DNA from: Sphingobacteriaceae bacterium
GTDB lineage: Bacteria; Bacteroidota; Bacteroidia; B-17B0; Aurantibacillaceae
Assembly (NCBI GenBank): GCA_023251695.1
Contig: JAHEYE010000184.1
Span: forward strand, 1-6,959
Direction of reading: 5' to 3'
Length of the DNA stretch: 6,959 bases
Part shown: positions 1-5,707 of the stretch, one piece after another
Layout: every line of letters starts with the position of its first letter
Position numbering within the stretch: position 1 is the stretch's first letter
Notes under the pieces: generated by a model
The model's input: the letters and a program-made list of their open reading frames with translations, nothing else
Database searches by the model: none
What the model was told of the DNA's origin: nothing
Translations under genes and position numbers: made by a program

Positions 1-798
1 TAAAATAAATAACCAATACATGAGGCCCAGATTTTTCTGAGTTTTAATTTTCCCTCCTAATCCTTTCCCGAAATGTTTACCAACCCCCAATATTAATAAG
101 ATCAATAAACAAAAAAACAAAGGATAAAAATATTCTGATAATAGAGGTTTCTGGAAATTGGTAAAAAGATTAAGAACATAGGTCAGGTAATCCAGAAAAG
201 GAATGTTTATCAAATAACCGATGCTGAAGTAAACAAATACAGGAGCAATTAAACCTAATAAAGTCACCAACCATTCCCGCCAGTTAAACGCCCTTAGAAT
301 CAATAAAGCGATGAAATAAAAAAGTATAAAGAAAGCGTAATTAATATAAAAGAAAGTGGCCAGTGATGTAAATAGGGCGCCGTTAAAAATTTTCGATAAA
401 ACTTCTTCTTCACGATAAGTATCGGTAATGTAAATGAGCGATAATAAAATAAAAACATTAGCCACCAAAGAAGGATGAAGAAGCGTGTTACTTAAATTAA
501 TGGCACCGAAAAAGACATATAAAAAAGAAGGAATGTAATTCGATTTTTCTACCAACTCCTGACGAATGGTGTAAACCGAAATCAATACCGCGCCAATTCC
601 AAAACAAATAATATTGAATACTGTAATTGCAAAAGTGGAACTGAGGTTCTTTTGCAGAATTGTATATAAAATACTGTCGTAATTAGTTGAATTTAAGTTT
701 GTTGAAGAAAAAAAGGACAAAATAATAAAGAGGAGAAAAAACAGAATTATGACCGGCAGCGCCCTTGTTAATCCCTTTTTTAAAACACCAATTACCAC
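1..798 (-). CDS. Polytopic inner-membrane protein, DUF6427-like (partial, C-terminus beyond the window edge)
   Basis: The minus strand is open for 266 codons from a GTG at 798 to the window edge with no stop, so the gene is truncated at its 3' end. An in-frame TAA lies 9 nt upstream of this GTG and no in-frame ATG occurs until near the edge, so GTG is the most likely start. No Shine-Dalgarno site is visible. The product is extremely hydrophobic, with about eight likely membrane spans: roughly residues 13-30, 55-75, 86-104, 107-124, 134-170 (two spans), 180-205 and 225-246. A short basic N-terminus (KK at 7-8, R12) and a basic stretch after the last complete span suggest normal positive-inside topology. 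No catalytic motif is visible. I link it to the flavobacterial DUF6427 family from its hydropathy and from its position beside a DUF6341-like gene, a pairing I recall from flavobacteria. The family function is unknown. The gene itself is clear; the family name is tentative. Confidence 0.72.
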   Translation of the reverse strand, partial: MVIGVLKKGLTRALPVIILFFLLFIILSFFSSTNLNSTNYDSILYTILQKNLSSTFAITVFNIICFGIGAVLISVYTIRQELVEKSNYIPSFLYVFFGAINLSNTLLHPSLVANVFILLSLIYITDTYREEEVLSKIFNGALFTSLATFFYINYAFFILFYFIALLILRAFNWREWLVTLLGLIAPVFVYFSIGYLINIPFLDYLTYVLNLFTNFQKPLLSEYFYPLFFCLLILLILGVGKHFGKGLGGKIKTQKNLGLMYWLFIL

Positions 799-800
799 AG

Positions 801-831
801 TTTTTTAGTTTTCTTATTATTTCTATATTTG
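801..831 (+). promoter_or_regulatory. Probable Bacteroidota-type promoter for the small membrane protein gene
   Basis: TATATTTG at 824-831 is an exact match to the -7 consensus TAnnTTTG of the Bacteroidota primary sigma factor. The -33 region at 801-804 is TTTT, one base off TTTG, at a 19-nt spacing. Transcription would start near 837-839, leaving a leader of about 20 nt before the ATG at 859. The site lies inside the 60-bp gap between two divergent genes. The T-rich context makes chance matches possible. Confidence 0.55.
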
Positions 832-858
832 TAGGGTAAACTTACAAAATAAAAGCAT

Positions 859-1059
859 ATGACACTTTTAATGATAACCTGGACAGACGTTTTTGAAGCA
901 ACCGGTGCGTTTTTTTACTGGATTTTTAAATGTATGCGTGTTTTAGCGCAATCTCCAAACATGATTATGGGTGGCCTCATTGTTTTTTTACTCGCCTACT
1001 GGTGTGTTAAAATTGTTCAGCAAAATAAAAGAGCAGCTGAAAACGGAACTTATAAATAG
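859..1059 (+). CDS. Small single-span membrane protein, DUF6341-like
   Basis: A 66-residue ORF ending in TAG. An N-terminal segment rich in aromatic residues (about residues 8-29: TWTDVFEATGAFFYWIF) is followed by QSPN and then one clear transmembrane helix at about 36-54. A short basic tail follows (K51 and the QQNKR stretch). There is no cleavable signal peptide pattern or catalytic motif. The ATG at 859 fits the promoter spacing; a second in-frame ATG at 871 is a possible alternative start, giving 62 residues. The order (amphipathic N-terminus, one helix, charged tail) and the divergent DUF6427-like neighbour resemble the flavobacterial DUF6341 family, whose function is unknown. A hairpin terminator begins 19 nt after the stop codon, so the gene is probably monocistronic. 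I am confident that the gene is real and moderately confident of the family. Confidence 0.75.
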   Translation: MTLLMITWTDVFEATGAFFYWIFKCMRVLAQSPNMIMGGLIVFLLAYWCVKIVQQNKRAAENGTYK

Positions 1060-1078
1060 TATTTACTTTACAGATATA

Positions 1079-1110
1079 AAAAAACCCTGAAGTCGCCTTC
1101 AGGGTTTTTT
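1079..1110. terminator. Bidirectional intrinsic terminator between convergent genes
   Basis: A perfect 14-bp inverted repeat: the left arm 1079-1092 (six A, then CCCTGAAG) pairs with the right arm 1097-1110 (CTTCAGGG, then six T) around the 4-nt loop TCGC. The A-run on the left and T-run on the right give a U-tract in either transcription direction. It therefore serves the small membrane protein gene on the plus strand (stop at 1059) and the four-gene operon on the minus strand (stop at 1128, 17 nt away). Confidence 0.93.
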
Positions 1111-1127
1111 ATTTGGTGTAATCAAGA

Positions 1128-2144
1128 TTAATATTTCAAATCCAGTTTCAATAATCTTTTGAAAGCTTCTTTTTCTATTGCTGAAATTTGATTCAACATG
1201 TCGGCACATTCATCATAATATTTTTGCTCGTCAAGTCTTCCTTTGTAAATGCGCCCCATTTGAACAGCACTTGTTCTCCAAAGATCACCCGCTTTTGTGA
1301 ACTCATCGGATATAGAAATTAATTTATCATCTTTTAAGATCCCGGCACTTTGCTCTAAAAATGCGGCATAAATAAAACGGAAACCTCCGCCGCCTGTGCC
1401 AATCTCTTCCTGCATCCTTACAATTTGCCCCAAATATAAAGCAGCTTTTTTAGCGCCTAATTTTCCGCGCCATTTACGGATGTGCTTGGCTGTAAAATTT
1501 ATTCCGGATACACCCGCTATAGGTCCGGGAACATGTAGCATATCGCGAGAATTACGTTTGATCCCTTTTACAATTGCGCGTCGTAAAATGTCATCACTCA
1601 CTTTTTTTATGTTCTCAGGAAAATAAATATGTCCATTAGGCGCAAAAGGTCCTTTTGCAAAACGGACTTTCATCATGTCCTCTTCTGAAAGTTTCGTTAC
1701 TTTTTCCATTACCGGATCGCTTATCAGATAATCGTTACCCTCTTTTCCGTAAACAATTAAATTATGCGCATTAAAATGGAAACGGTATTCAGGAGGAAAG
1801 TATGGTAAATTAAAAACACCGACCTGACAACCAACCGGAATGCCCTCTTTTATTTTTTGTTCTAAAAATTCTTTTGCTTTTTCTTCGTTGCTGAATTTTT
1901 TCCGTGTAACGTTTAATCCTAATAATTTACTTGCTCTGCTGAAAATCCATCCCGGCATACTGCGATAAGAAACTGCAGGCCCTCCGTTAATCATTAAAAA
2001 CGGAATATGAATGTAAAACAAACCCGAACCGATTCCGAAAACCAATGGCTCAGTCATGAAATCCATTCCATGATACTTCAGTAAACTTGTTGCTACTCCG
2101 TTTTCGCAGTGTGCGGATTGGTGATGTTTAAATTCCTGAGGCAT
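1128..2144 (-). CDS. BtrH N-terminal domain plus DUF4872 protein, putative acyltransferase
   Basis: A 338-residue protein. The N-terminal half resembles BtrH_N, the domain of butirosin BtrH, which moves a carrier-bound acyl group onto an aminoglycoside amine. It has an early HCENG motif (C13), a YHG at 24-26, a G-rich FGIGSGLFY stretch at 36-44, and NAHNLIVYG followed by ISDP (H127, D143). C13, H127 and D143 could form a papain- or C39-like catalytic triad; this is inference. The C-terminal half (about 180-338) is mostly helical, has a GTGGGGFR stretch at 249-256, and fits DUF4872, which commonly follows BtrH_N. No signal peptide or membrane span is seen, so it is probably cytosolic. Its ATG overlaps the stop of the upstream 132-residue gene by one base (TAATG), suggesting translational coupling. 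It is the last gene of the operon and ends 17 nt before a terminator. Substrate and acyl donor are unknown; the operon's ketosynthase suggests a fatty or polyketide acyl group. Confidence 0.85.
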   Translation of the reverse strand: MPQEFKHHQSAHCENGVATSLLKYHGMDFMTEPLVFGIGSGLFYIHIPFLMINGGPAVSYRSMPGWIFSRASKLLGLNVTRKKFSNEEKAKEFLEQKIKEGIPVGCQVGVFNLPYFPPEYRFHFNAHNLIVYGKEGNDYLISDPVMEKVTKLSEEDMMKVRFAKGPFAPNGHIYFPENIKKVSDDILRRAIVKGIKRNSRDMLHVPGPIAGVSGINFTAKHIRKWRGKLGAKKAALYLGQIVRMQEEIGTGGGGFRFIYAAFLEQSAGILKDDKLISISDEFTKAGDLWRTSAVQMGRIYKGRLDEQKYYDECADMLNQISAIEKEAFKRLLKLDLKY

Positions 2145-2542
2145 TATCCTTTAAAGTTCTTTAGTTCGTCAACGCTAATGCCAAACGCTTTAGCATAGAT
2201 AATTAATTTATTTTCACTTAGATTTTTAAACACATTTGGCTTCATGTGGCGTTTAATTGTAAAACCCCAGAAGCCGGTATAGCCCGAAAGAACGGCCAAA
2301 TCCATTAATTTTAATTCCATAAAATAGGCAACCGGACTTCTTTCTCCATTCTTTACAGCCAGCGCTGCTTCCTTAACGCGTTCATTAATATCATCCCATG
2401 CATTATCAAGCGCTTCCTTTTTTACTTCCCATCCTGTACTTAAATCTGTGGTATATTTTCCGTCTGAATTTTTTACATACATCAATTCGCGTGTAACCTT
2501 TTCCAAAGCGGATTTATCCTGTGGAACTTCTTCTTTCTTCAT
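2144..2542 (-). CDS. Small conserved-looking protein with XRE/HTH-like C-terminus
   Basis: A 132-residue soluble protein. The N-terminal part (about 11-66) looks helical and charged and contains KYTTDLSTGWEVKKEALDNA at 29-48. The C-terminal part (about 79-130) reads like a Cro/XRE helix-turn-helix domain: MDLAVLSGYTG at 80-90, a GFTIKRHMKPNVF linker at 93-105, then LSENKLIIYAKAFGISVDEL at 108-127, which matches the usual final helices of XRE domains. The middle element KRHMKP replaces the normal recognition-helix sequence, so DNA binding is uncertain and the fold may serve protein contacts instead. I recall similar small proteins beside ketosynthase and BtrH genes in Bacteroidota, but cannot name a characterised family. 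It starts 1 nt after the ketosynthase stop (TGA-A-ATG), and its own stop overlaps the BtrH start, so it is almost certainly made together with both. Candidate roles are pathway regulator or small accessory subunit. Confidence 0.8.
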   Translation of the reverse strand: MKKEEVPQDKSALEKVTRELMYVKNSDGKYTTDLSTGWEVKKEALDNAWDDINERVKEAALAVKNGERSPVAYFMELKLMDLAVLSGYTGFWGFTIKRHMKPNVFKNLSENKLIIYAKAFGISVDELKNFKG

Positions 2543-2543
2543 T

Positions 2544-3680
2544 TCAGCAAACGGTTAATAAGCAATAGGAATAGGTGAAACGCGCGCTTTCAGGAACCAT
2601 TAATAAGATTTTCTGTCCTTTCTTTAATTTTCCCGAATTCATCAATTCTTCAAGCATAATAAAAATAGAACCTGAACCAATATTACCCACTGAAGATAAA
2701 TTAGTAAACCATTTTTCCTGCGGAATCTGAATATTATACTTTACAATCTCTTCCGCGATTTTTTGTCTGAAGAATTCAGAGGACAAATGCGGCAGGAAAT
2801 AATCAATGGTGCTGATATCAAATTCTTTTTTCAATAAAATTTCTTTCAGGTATTTAGTACCTGTCGGGACAATTTCTTTCCCCAATAGCTTCACATCCTG
2901 TTTAAACGCGAAAATAGATTTACGTAACCACTCAACCGACGAGAATTCTTTCCAGCCTTTAGTTGTACCGTCTTCGTTTTTATCTGAGCCCGCATACATA
3001 CAGGTTTCCAATTGATTGGCGAATGATTTTATTTCTATCCATTCTATTTTTAAAGAGATACTGTTCTCCCGTGGTTTATTCTCAAGTAGCAAAGCGCCGG
3101 CACCGTCCGACAACATCCAGCGTAAAAAATCTTTTTCGAAAGAGATGATTGGATTTTTATCCATTTCAGCTAAACGCTCAGTTTCTTTTTCGAAATGTTC
3201 GGCACGCATTAAAGAGGATAGTTTTTCGGAACCTGTACACACCGCGTTTTTTGTACTGCCGGCAATAATGGCATTGTAACCGTATTTTAAACCCTGCATA
3301 CTGGCACAACAGGCACCTGAGGCTGAAATCAATTCAACAGCCCCACATTTTAATTCTCCATGTACCATTACAGCATGTGATGGTAATAAATTATCAGGAG
3401 ATGTAGTTCCACAGGCTAACAATTCTATATCGCTTTGTTTAAAATGAGCATCCGTTAATTTCTCAATAGCAAGCGCAGTCATTTTCGCGTTCGAGTGTGT
3501 TGACTTCCCATTCTTATCAATAGAATAATAACGGGTCTTAATCCCATTACTACGTAAGGTTAAACTTTTCCCTTTTGAAGGTAATCCGTCAATCAGTCCT
3601 AAATAAGATTCCATTTCATCGTTAGAAATGGGATTGTTCGGTAAAAATTTAGCGGCTTTGGTTATAAATACTTCCGGCAT
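2544..3680 (-). CDS. Beta-ketoacyl-ACP synthase III family protein (FabH/DarB-like)
   Basis: A thiolase-fold condensing enzyme of 378 residues when started at the ATG at 3680 (MPEVFITKAAKFLPNNPISN). A longer reading from 3749 would overlap the upstream flavoprotein by 55 nt and add 23 residues unlike the family, so the shorter start is preferred. The triad is complete: C124 in SGACCASMQGL, H298 in FLPHLSS, and N333 in VGNIGSGS, matching C112, H244 and N274 of E. coli FabH. The opening FLPNNPISNDEMESYLG and the IKTRYYSID segment (47-55) are typical of the DarB-like ketosynthases that make dialkylresorcinol and flexirubin precursors, rather than housekeeping FabH. It probably condenses an acyl or 3-ketoacyl thioester; the chain substrate cannot be read from sequence. 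It begins 14 nt after the flavoprotein stop and is the second gene of the operon. C124 and C125 are adjacent, and C124 aligns as the nucleophile. Confidence 0.9.
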   Translation of the reverse strand: MPEVFITKAAKFLPNNPISNDEMESYLGLIDGLPSKGKSLTLRSNGIKTRYYSIDKNGKSTHSNAKMTALAIEKLTDAHFKQSDIELLACGTTSPDNLLPSHAVMVHGELKCGAVELISASGACCASMQGLKYGYNAIIAGSTKNAVCTGSEKLSSLMRAEHFEKETERLAEMDKNPIISFEKDFLRWMLSDGAGALLLENKPRENSISLKIEWIEIKSFANQLETCMYAGSDKNEDGTTKGWKEFSSVEWLRKSIFAFKQDVKLLGKEIVPTGTKYLKEILLKKEFDISTIDYFLPHLSSEFFRQKIAEEIVKYNIQIPQEKWFTNLSSVGNIGSGSIFIMLEELMNSGKLKKGQKILLMVPESARFTYSYCLLTVC

Positions 3681-3694
3681 AATATTGCTTAAAA

Positions 3695-5410
3695 TTAAAC
3701 TAATTCTTTCTTTTTGTGACCATAGGTATCCCCTTTGGGATAAAACCACATGGTTGCTATGTCCTTTGTTATTTCATCATCCTGACCAATCGCATCAGCA
3801 CTTGTTGTATCTGTCGAATCAGTATCCAAATTAATGGTGTAAGGATTTACTTTCATATTAGCTGGTGTTCCCTTCACCTGAGAACTCACATGCCTGAAAA
3901 TTTCGGCTGCCGCTTTTTCAAGTACGGTTAAATTTTCAGAAATCTGTTGCATTAATTTTTCCGAACTTCCATGTTGTATATCGATACCTTGTTGGAATTT
4001 ACGCAGAAATTCCAAATCAAAAGGATCGATGTACTTGTCAGAAAAAATTTCAGTATCGTACGGTTTCCATTGAATAAAAAAGTTCTGCATTTGAACGTGC
4101 AACTTAGTGAACTTTCTTCCCAGTCCTTTTTCCGAAGCAAATAATTCTTTTAATAATTTTAAATCAGTAAAAGCATTATTAGTAAACAGTAAAGCAAGTA
4201 CCGACCAATACACGGCCCAATCCCAGAAAATTTTTACCACCATGATCTGAGTTGAACCCATTAACTGATATTTATTTTGGTAAATATGCGTCCAGCTTTC
4301 GAATAGCGACAAATGAGTTTGTTCATAAACTTTTGCGCGTACAGCAATATCTTCTCCTTTTAAATCACGTAAAATTAAATCCGATAACCAGGTATTGTTC
4401 ATCGAAATAAAATCTGTACCGGGAGAATAGAATGGATCTAAGAATGGTCCTGATTCGCCTGTAGTTCCCCATCGTTCTGTGGCATCATAAACGCGTTGAG
4501 TATTATGACCGTAATGTTTCAGAATTAAAAAATCAAGTAAGCCACCATCTTCACCGAATGGTTTTACTTTCTCGTAACAAAGCGGTTCGTTTTTTTTGAG
4601 CCACTCCAATGCTTTCGGATATTGATTGATTGTATCAAACGGATGTAATTTCTGATCAGCAACAATTCCCAAGCTTGTATTTTTTGAACCTAATGGAATA
4701 ACCCAAAACCAATAACCCGCATCCATGAAATGGACTGTACTTAAGTAACGTAATTTGGGTTTTAATTTATTTTTCCAAGTTGTGTTTTCACTCCAATCGT
4801 CAATGTCAACAACACCTTTTACACGCCACCAAACAGCGTTCACATCATGATCCCAATCTTTTTTAAATCCGAATTTATGTTTTAAAACATTTCCGCGACC
4901 TGAGGCATCGGCTGCCCATTTGCCTTTTGCTTTATGTTCTGTTTTATTGGCAATGTATGTGACTTCATTTTCTCCGTTCGAAAATGTGATATCTTTTACG
5001 CGCGCTCCCAAAACAACATCACAGCCTAATTCAATGGAGCGGCGCATTAATTCATTTTCCAAAGTACCGCGGTCTAATTGATGACTTGGTACCGGTAATT
5101 TTTCGCGCGGACCTAATTCAACGCGTGACGCAATATTTTCTTTGGTTTTGTTTTTGAAAAAGAAACGAAGTCCGTGTTTTGGTAATTCATGTTCTTCCAG
5201 ATAACCTTTTAAATTTAAAACTTCGCGTAAGTAGTGGCTACCTAATTCAACCGTAGATTCTCCAACCTTATGTGCGGCTGTAGTTGCCTGAGCTTCTCTT
5301 TTTTCTAAAATTAAAACAGAGATATCGGGCTTATGTTTTTTAAGCTGCAGCGAAAGGGTGAGTCCGGCCAGACCACCACCTAAAATAACCACATCATACT
5401 GTTTTTGCAT
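3695..5410 (-). CDS. Flavin-dependent halogenase-family FAD oxidoreductase
   Basis: A 571-residue protein and the first gene of the operon. The N-terminal FAD-binding Rossmann motif is GGGLAG (11-16), with the acidic end of strand two in LEKR (35-38). VGEST follows at 49-53, and a second FAD contact appears as ADASGR (167-172). Three halogenase hallmarks are present: K78 in LPKHGLRF, at the place of the catalytic lysine (K79) of tryptophan halogenases; WFWVIP (234-239), an exact WxWxIP; and FLDPFYSPG (323-331), an exact FxxPxxSxG. The glutamate before the serine in tryptophan 7-halogenases is Tyr here (Y328), so the substrate is more likely phenolic, pyrrolic or carrier-bound than free tryptophan. 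The C-terminal part adds a Trp/aromatic-rich hydrophobic segment (about 387-410) that may touch membrane or a lipid substrate, and a Ser/Thr/Asp-rich stretch (527-549). Halogenation would need FADH2 from a separate flavin reductase, none of which is encoded here. Non-halogenating oxidation remains possible. No convincing promoter was found upstream. Confidence 0.88.
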   Translation of the reverse strand: MQKQYDVVILGGGLAGLTLSLQLKKHKPDISVLILEKREAQATTAAHKVGESTVELGSHYLREVLNLKGYLEEHELPKHGLRFFFKNKTKENIASRVELGPREKLPVPSHQLDRGTLENELMRRSIELGCDVVLGARVKDITFSNGENEVTYIANKTEHKAKGKWAADASGRGNVLKHKFGFKKDWDHDVNAVWWRVKGVVDIDDWSENTTWKNKLKPKLRYLSTVHFMDAGYWFWVIPLGSKNTSLGIVADQKLHPFDTINQYPKALEWLKKNEPLCYEKVKPFGEDGGLLDFLILKHYGHNTQRVYDATERWGTTGESGPFLDPFYSPGTDFISMNNTWLSDLILRDLKGEDIAVRAKVYEQTHLSLFESWTHIYQNKYQLMGSTQIMVVKIFWDWAVYWSVLALLFTNNAFTDLKLLKELFASEKGLGRKFTKLHVQMQNFFIQWKPYDTEIFSDKYIDPFDLEFLRKFQQGIDIQHGSSEKLMQQISENLTVLEKAAAEIFRHVSSQVKGTPANMKVNPYTINLDTDSTDTTSADAIGQDDEITKDIATMWFYPKGDTYGHKKKELV

Positions 5411-5414
5411 AATA

Positions 5415-5421
5415 CCCCCCC
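5415..5421 (-). repeat. G7 homopolymer in the leader of the halogenase operon
   Basis: On the minus strand a run of seven G lies just before the flavoprotein ATG (order: seven G, then TATT, then ATG). It sits where a ribosome-binding site would be, in otherwise AT-rich sequence. Such runs can slip and alter translation or promoter spacing, though no variation can be seen from one sequence. Being outside the coding frame, it would act on expression level rather than on reading frame. Confidence 0.6.
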
Positions 5422-5538
5422 GAATTTATCGGAAGGTTAAAATTACTAAATAATTCGCAAGGAATATCTATGAAAAAGGCAAAACCCCATAGCTATTTAA
5501 GCACTTTTAATTTACCATTTGTATAGGCAATAAGTTTC

Positions 5539-5569
5539 TTTGTTTATTAAAACATAATACATAATTTTG
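5539..5569 (+). promoter_or_regulatory. Promoter of the tRNA gene (TTTG-N19-TAnnTTTG)
   Basis: TTTG at 5539-5542 and TAATTTTG at 5562-5569 match both elements of the Bacteroidota housekeeping promoter exactly, with a 19-nt spacer. The start point would fall near 5575-5577, giving about 14 nt of leader before the mature tRNA at 5590. Perfect elements, correct spacing and the position directly ahead of a tRNA make this the best-supported promoter in the window. Confidence 0.85.
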
Positions 5570-5589
5570 CTCCCCTATTATAAAATCCA

Positions 5590-5663
5590 GCTCCTATAGC
5601 TCAGCTGGTTAGAGCATCAGACTCATAATCTGAGGGTCCCTGGTTCGAGCCCAGGTGGGAGCA
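5590..5663 (+). tRNA. tRNA with CAU anticodon: elongator tRNA-Met, or possibly tRNA-Ile2
   Basis: A 74-nt cloverleaf with every stem intact: acceptor GCTCCTA (5590-5596) with TGGGAGC (5656-5662), containing one T-G pair; D-stem GCTC/GAGC; anticodon stem TCAGA/TCTGA around loop CTCATAA (anticodon CAT at 5624-5626); T-stem CCTGG/CCAGG with loop TTCGAGC. The discriminator base is A (5663) and CCA is not encoded. It is not the initiator: the first acceptor pair is G-C rather than mismatched, and the anticodon stem lacks the three consecutive G-C pairs. CAU elongators may be Met or lysidine-modified Ile2. C4-G69, C5-G68, U12-A23 and A73 are shared with Ile2, while the anticodon stem lacks the C29-G41 pair of E. 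coli Ile2, so identity is open. It has its own promoter and terminator. Confidence 0.96.
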
Positions 5664-5666
5664 CAT

Positions 5667-5695
5667 AAAACCCCGGTTTAATCGGGGTTTTTTTT
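5667..5695 (+). terminator. Intrinsic terminator after the tRNA gene, just ahead of mtnA
   Basis: A 9-bp perfect stem AAAACCCCG (5667-5675) and CGGGGTTTT (5683-5691) around a 7-nt loop, followed by an eight-T tract at 5688-5695. It begins 3 nt after the tRNA discriminator base, so it should end tRNA transcription. Its T-tract finishes only 12 nt before the mtnA start codon. Confidence 0.92.
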
Positions 5696-5707
5696 ATCTT
5701 TATTGAA

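Noticed and set aside
2806..3279. Several overlapping plus-strand frames of 61-87 codons opposite the ketosynthase
   Set aside because: They are antisense to a gene with intact catalytic motifs, overlap one another, and show low-complexity Ser/Phe-rich products with no start context.
3681..3749. A 23-residue N-terminal extension of the ketosynthase
   Set aside because: It overlaps the flavoprotein coding end by 55 nt, does not resemble the family, and the ATG at 3680 gives the typical FLPN-containing N-terminus with a normal 14-nt gap.
3952..4140. 62-codon minus-strand frame inside the flavoprotein gene
   Set aside because: It is an out-of-frame reading of the flavoprotein with no recognisable domain and no promoter.
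5481..5500. Short palindrome ATAGCTAT beside ACCCC as a possible operator or terminator
   Set aside because: The 8-bp self-complementary word is too short to call in AT-rich sequence, and there is no G/C stem or T-tract.
5411..5538. A promoter for the halogenase operon on the minus strand
   Set aside because: A TTTG occurs on the minus strand, but no TAnnTTTG lies 19-21 nt downstream of it; the near match TAATTTTA has no -33 partner. The promoter presumably exists but could not be placed.
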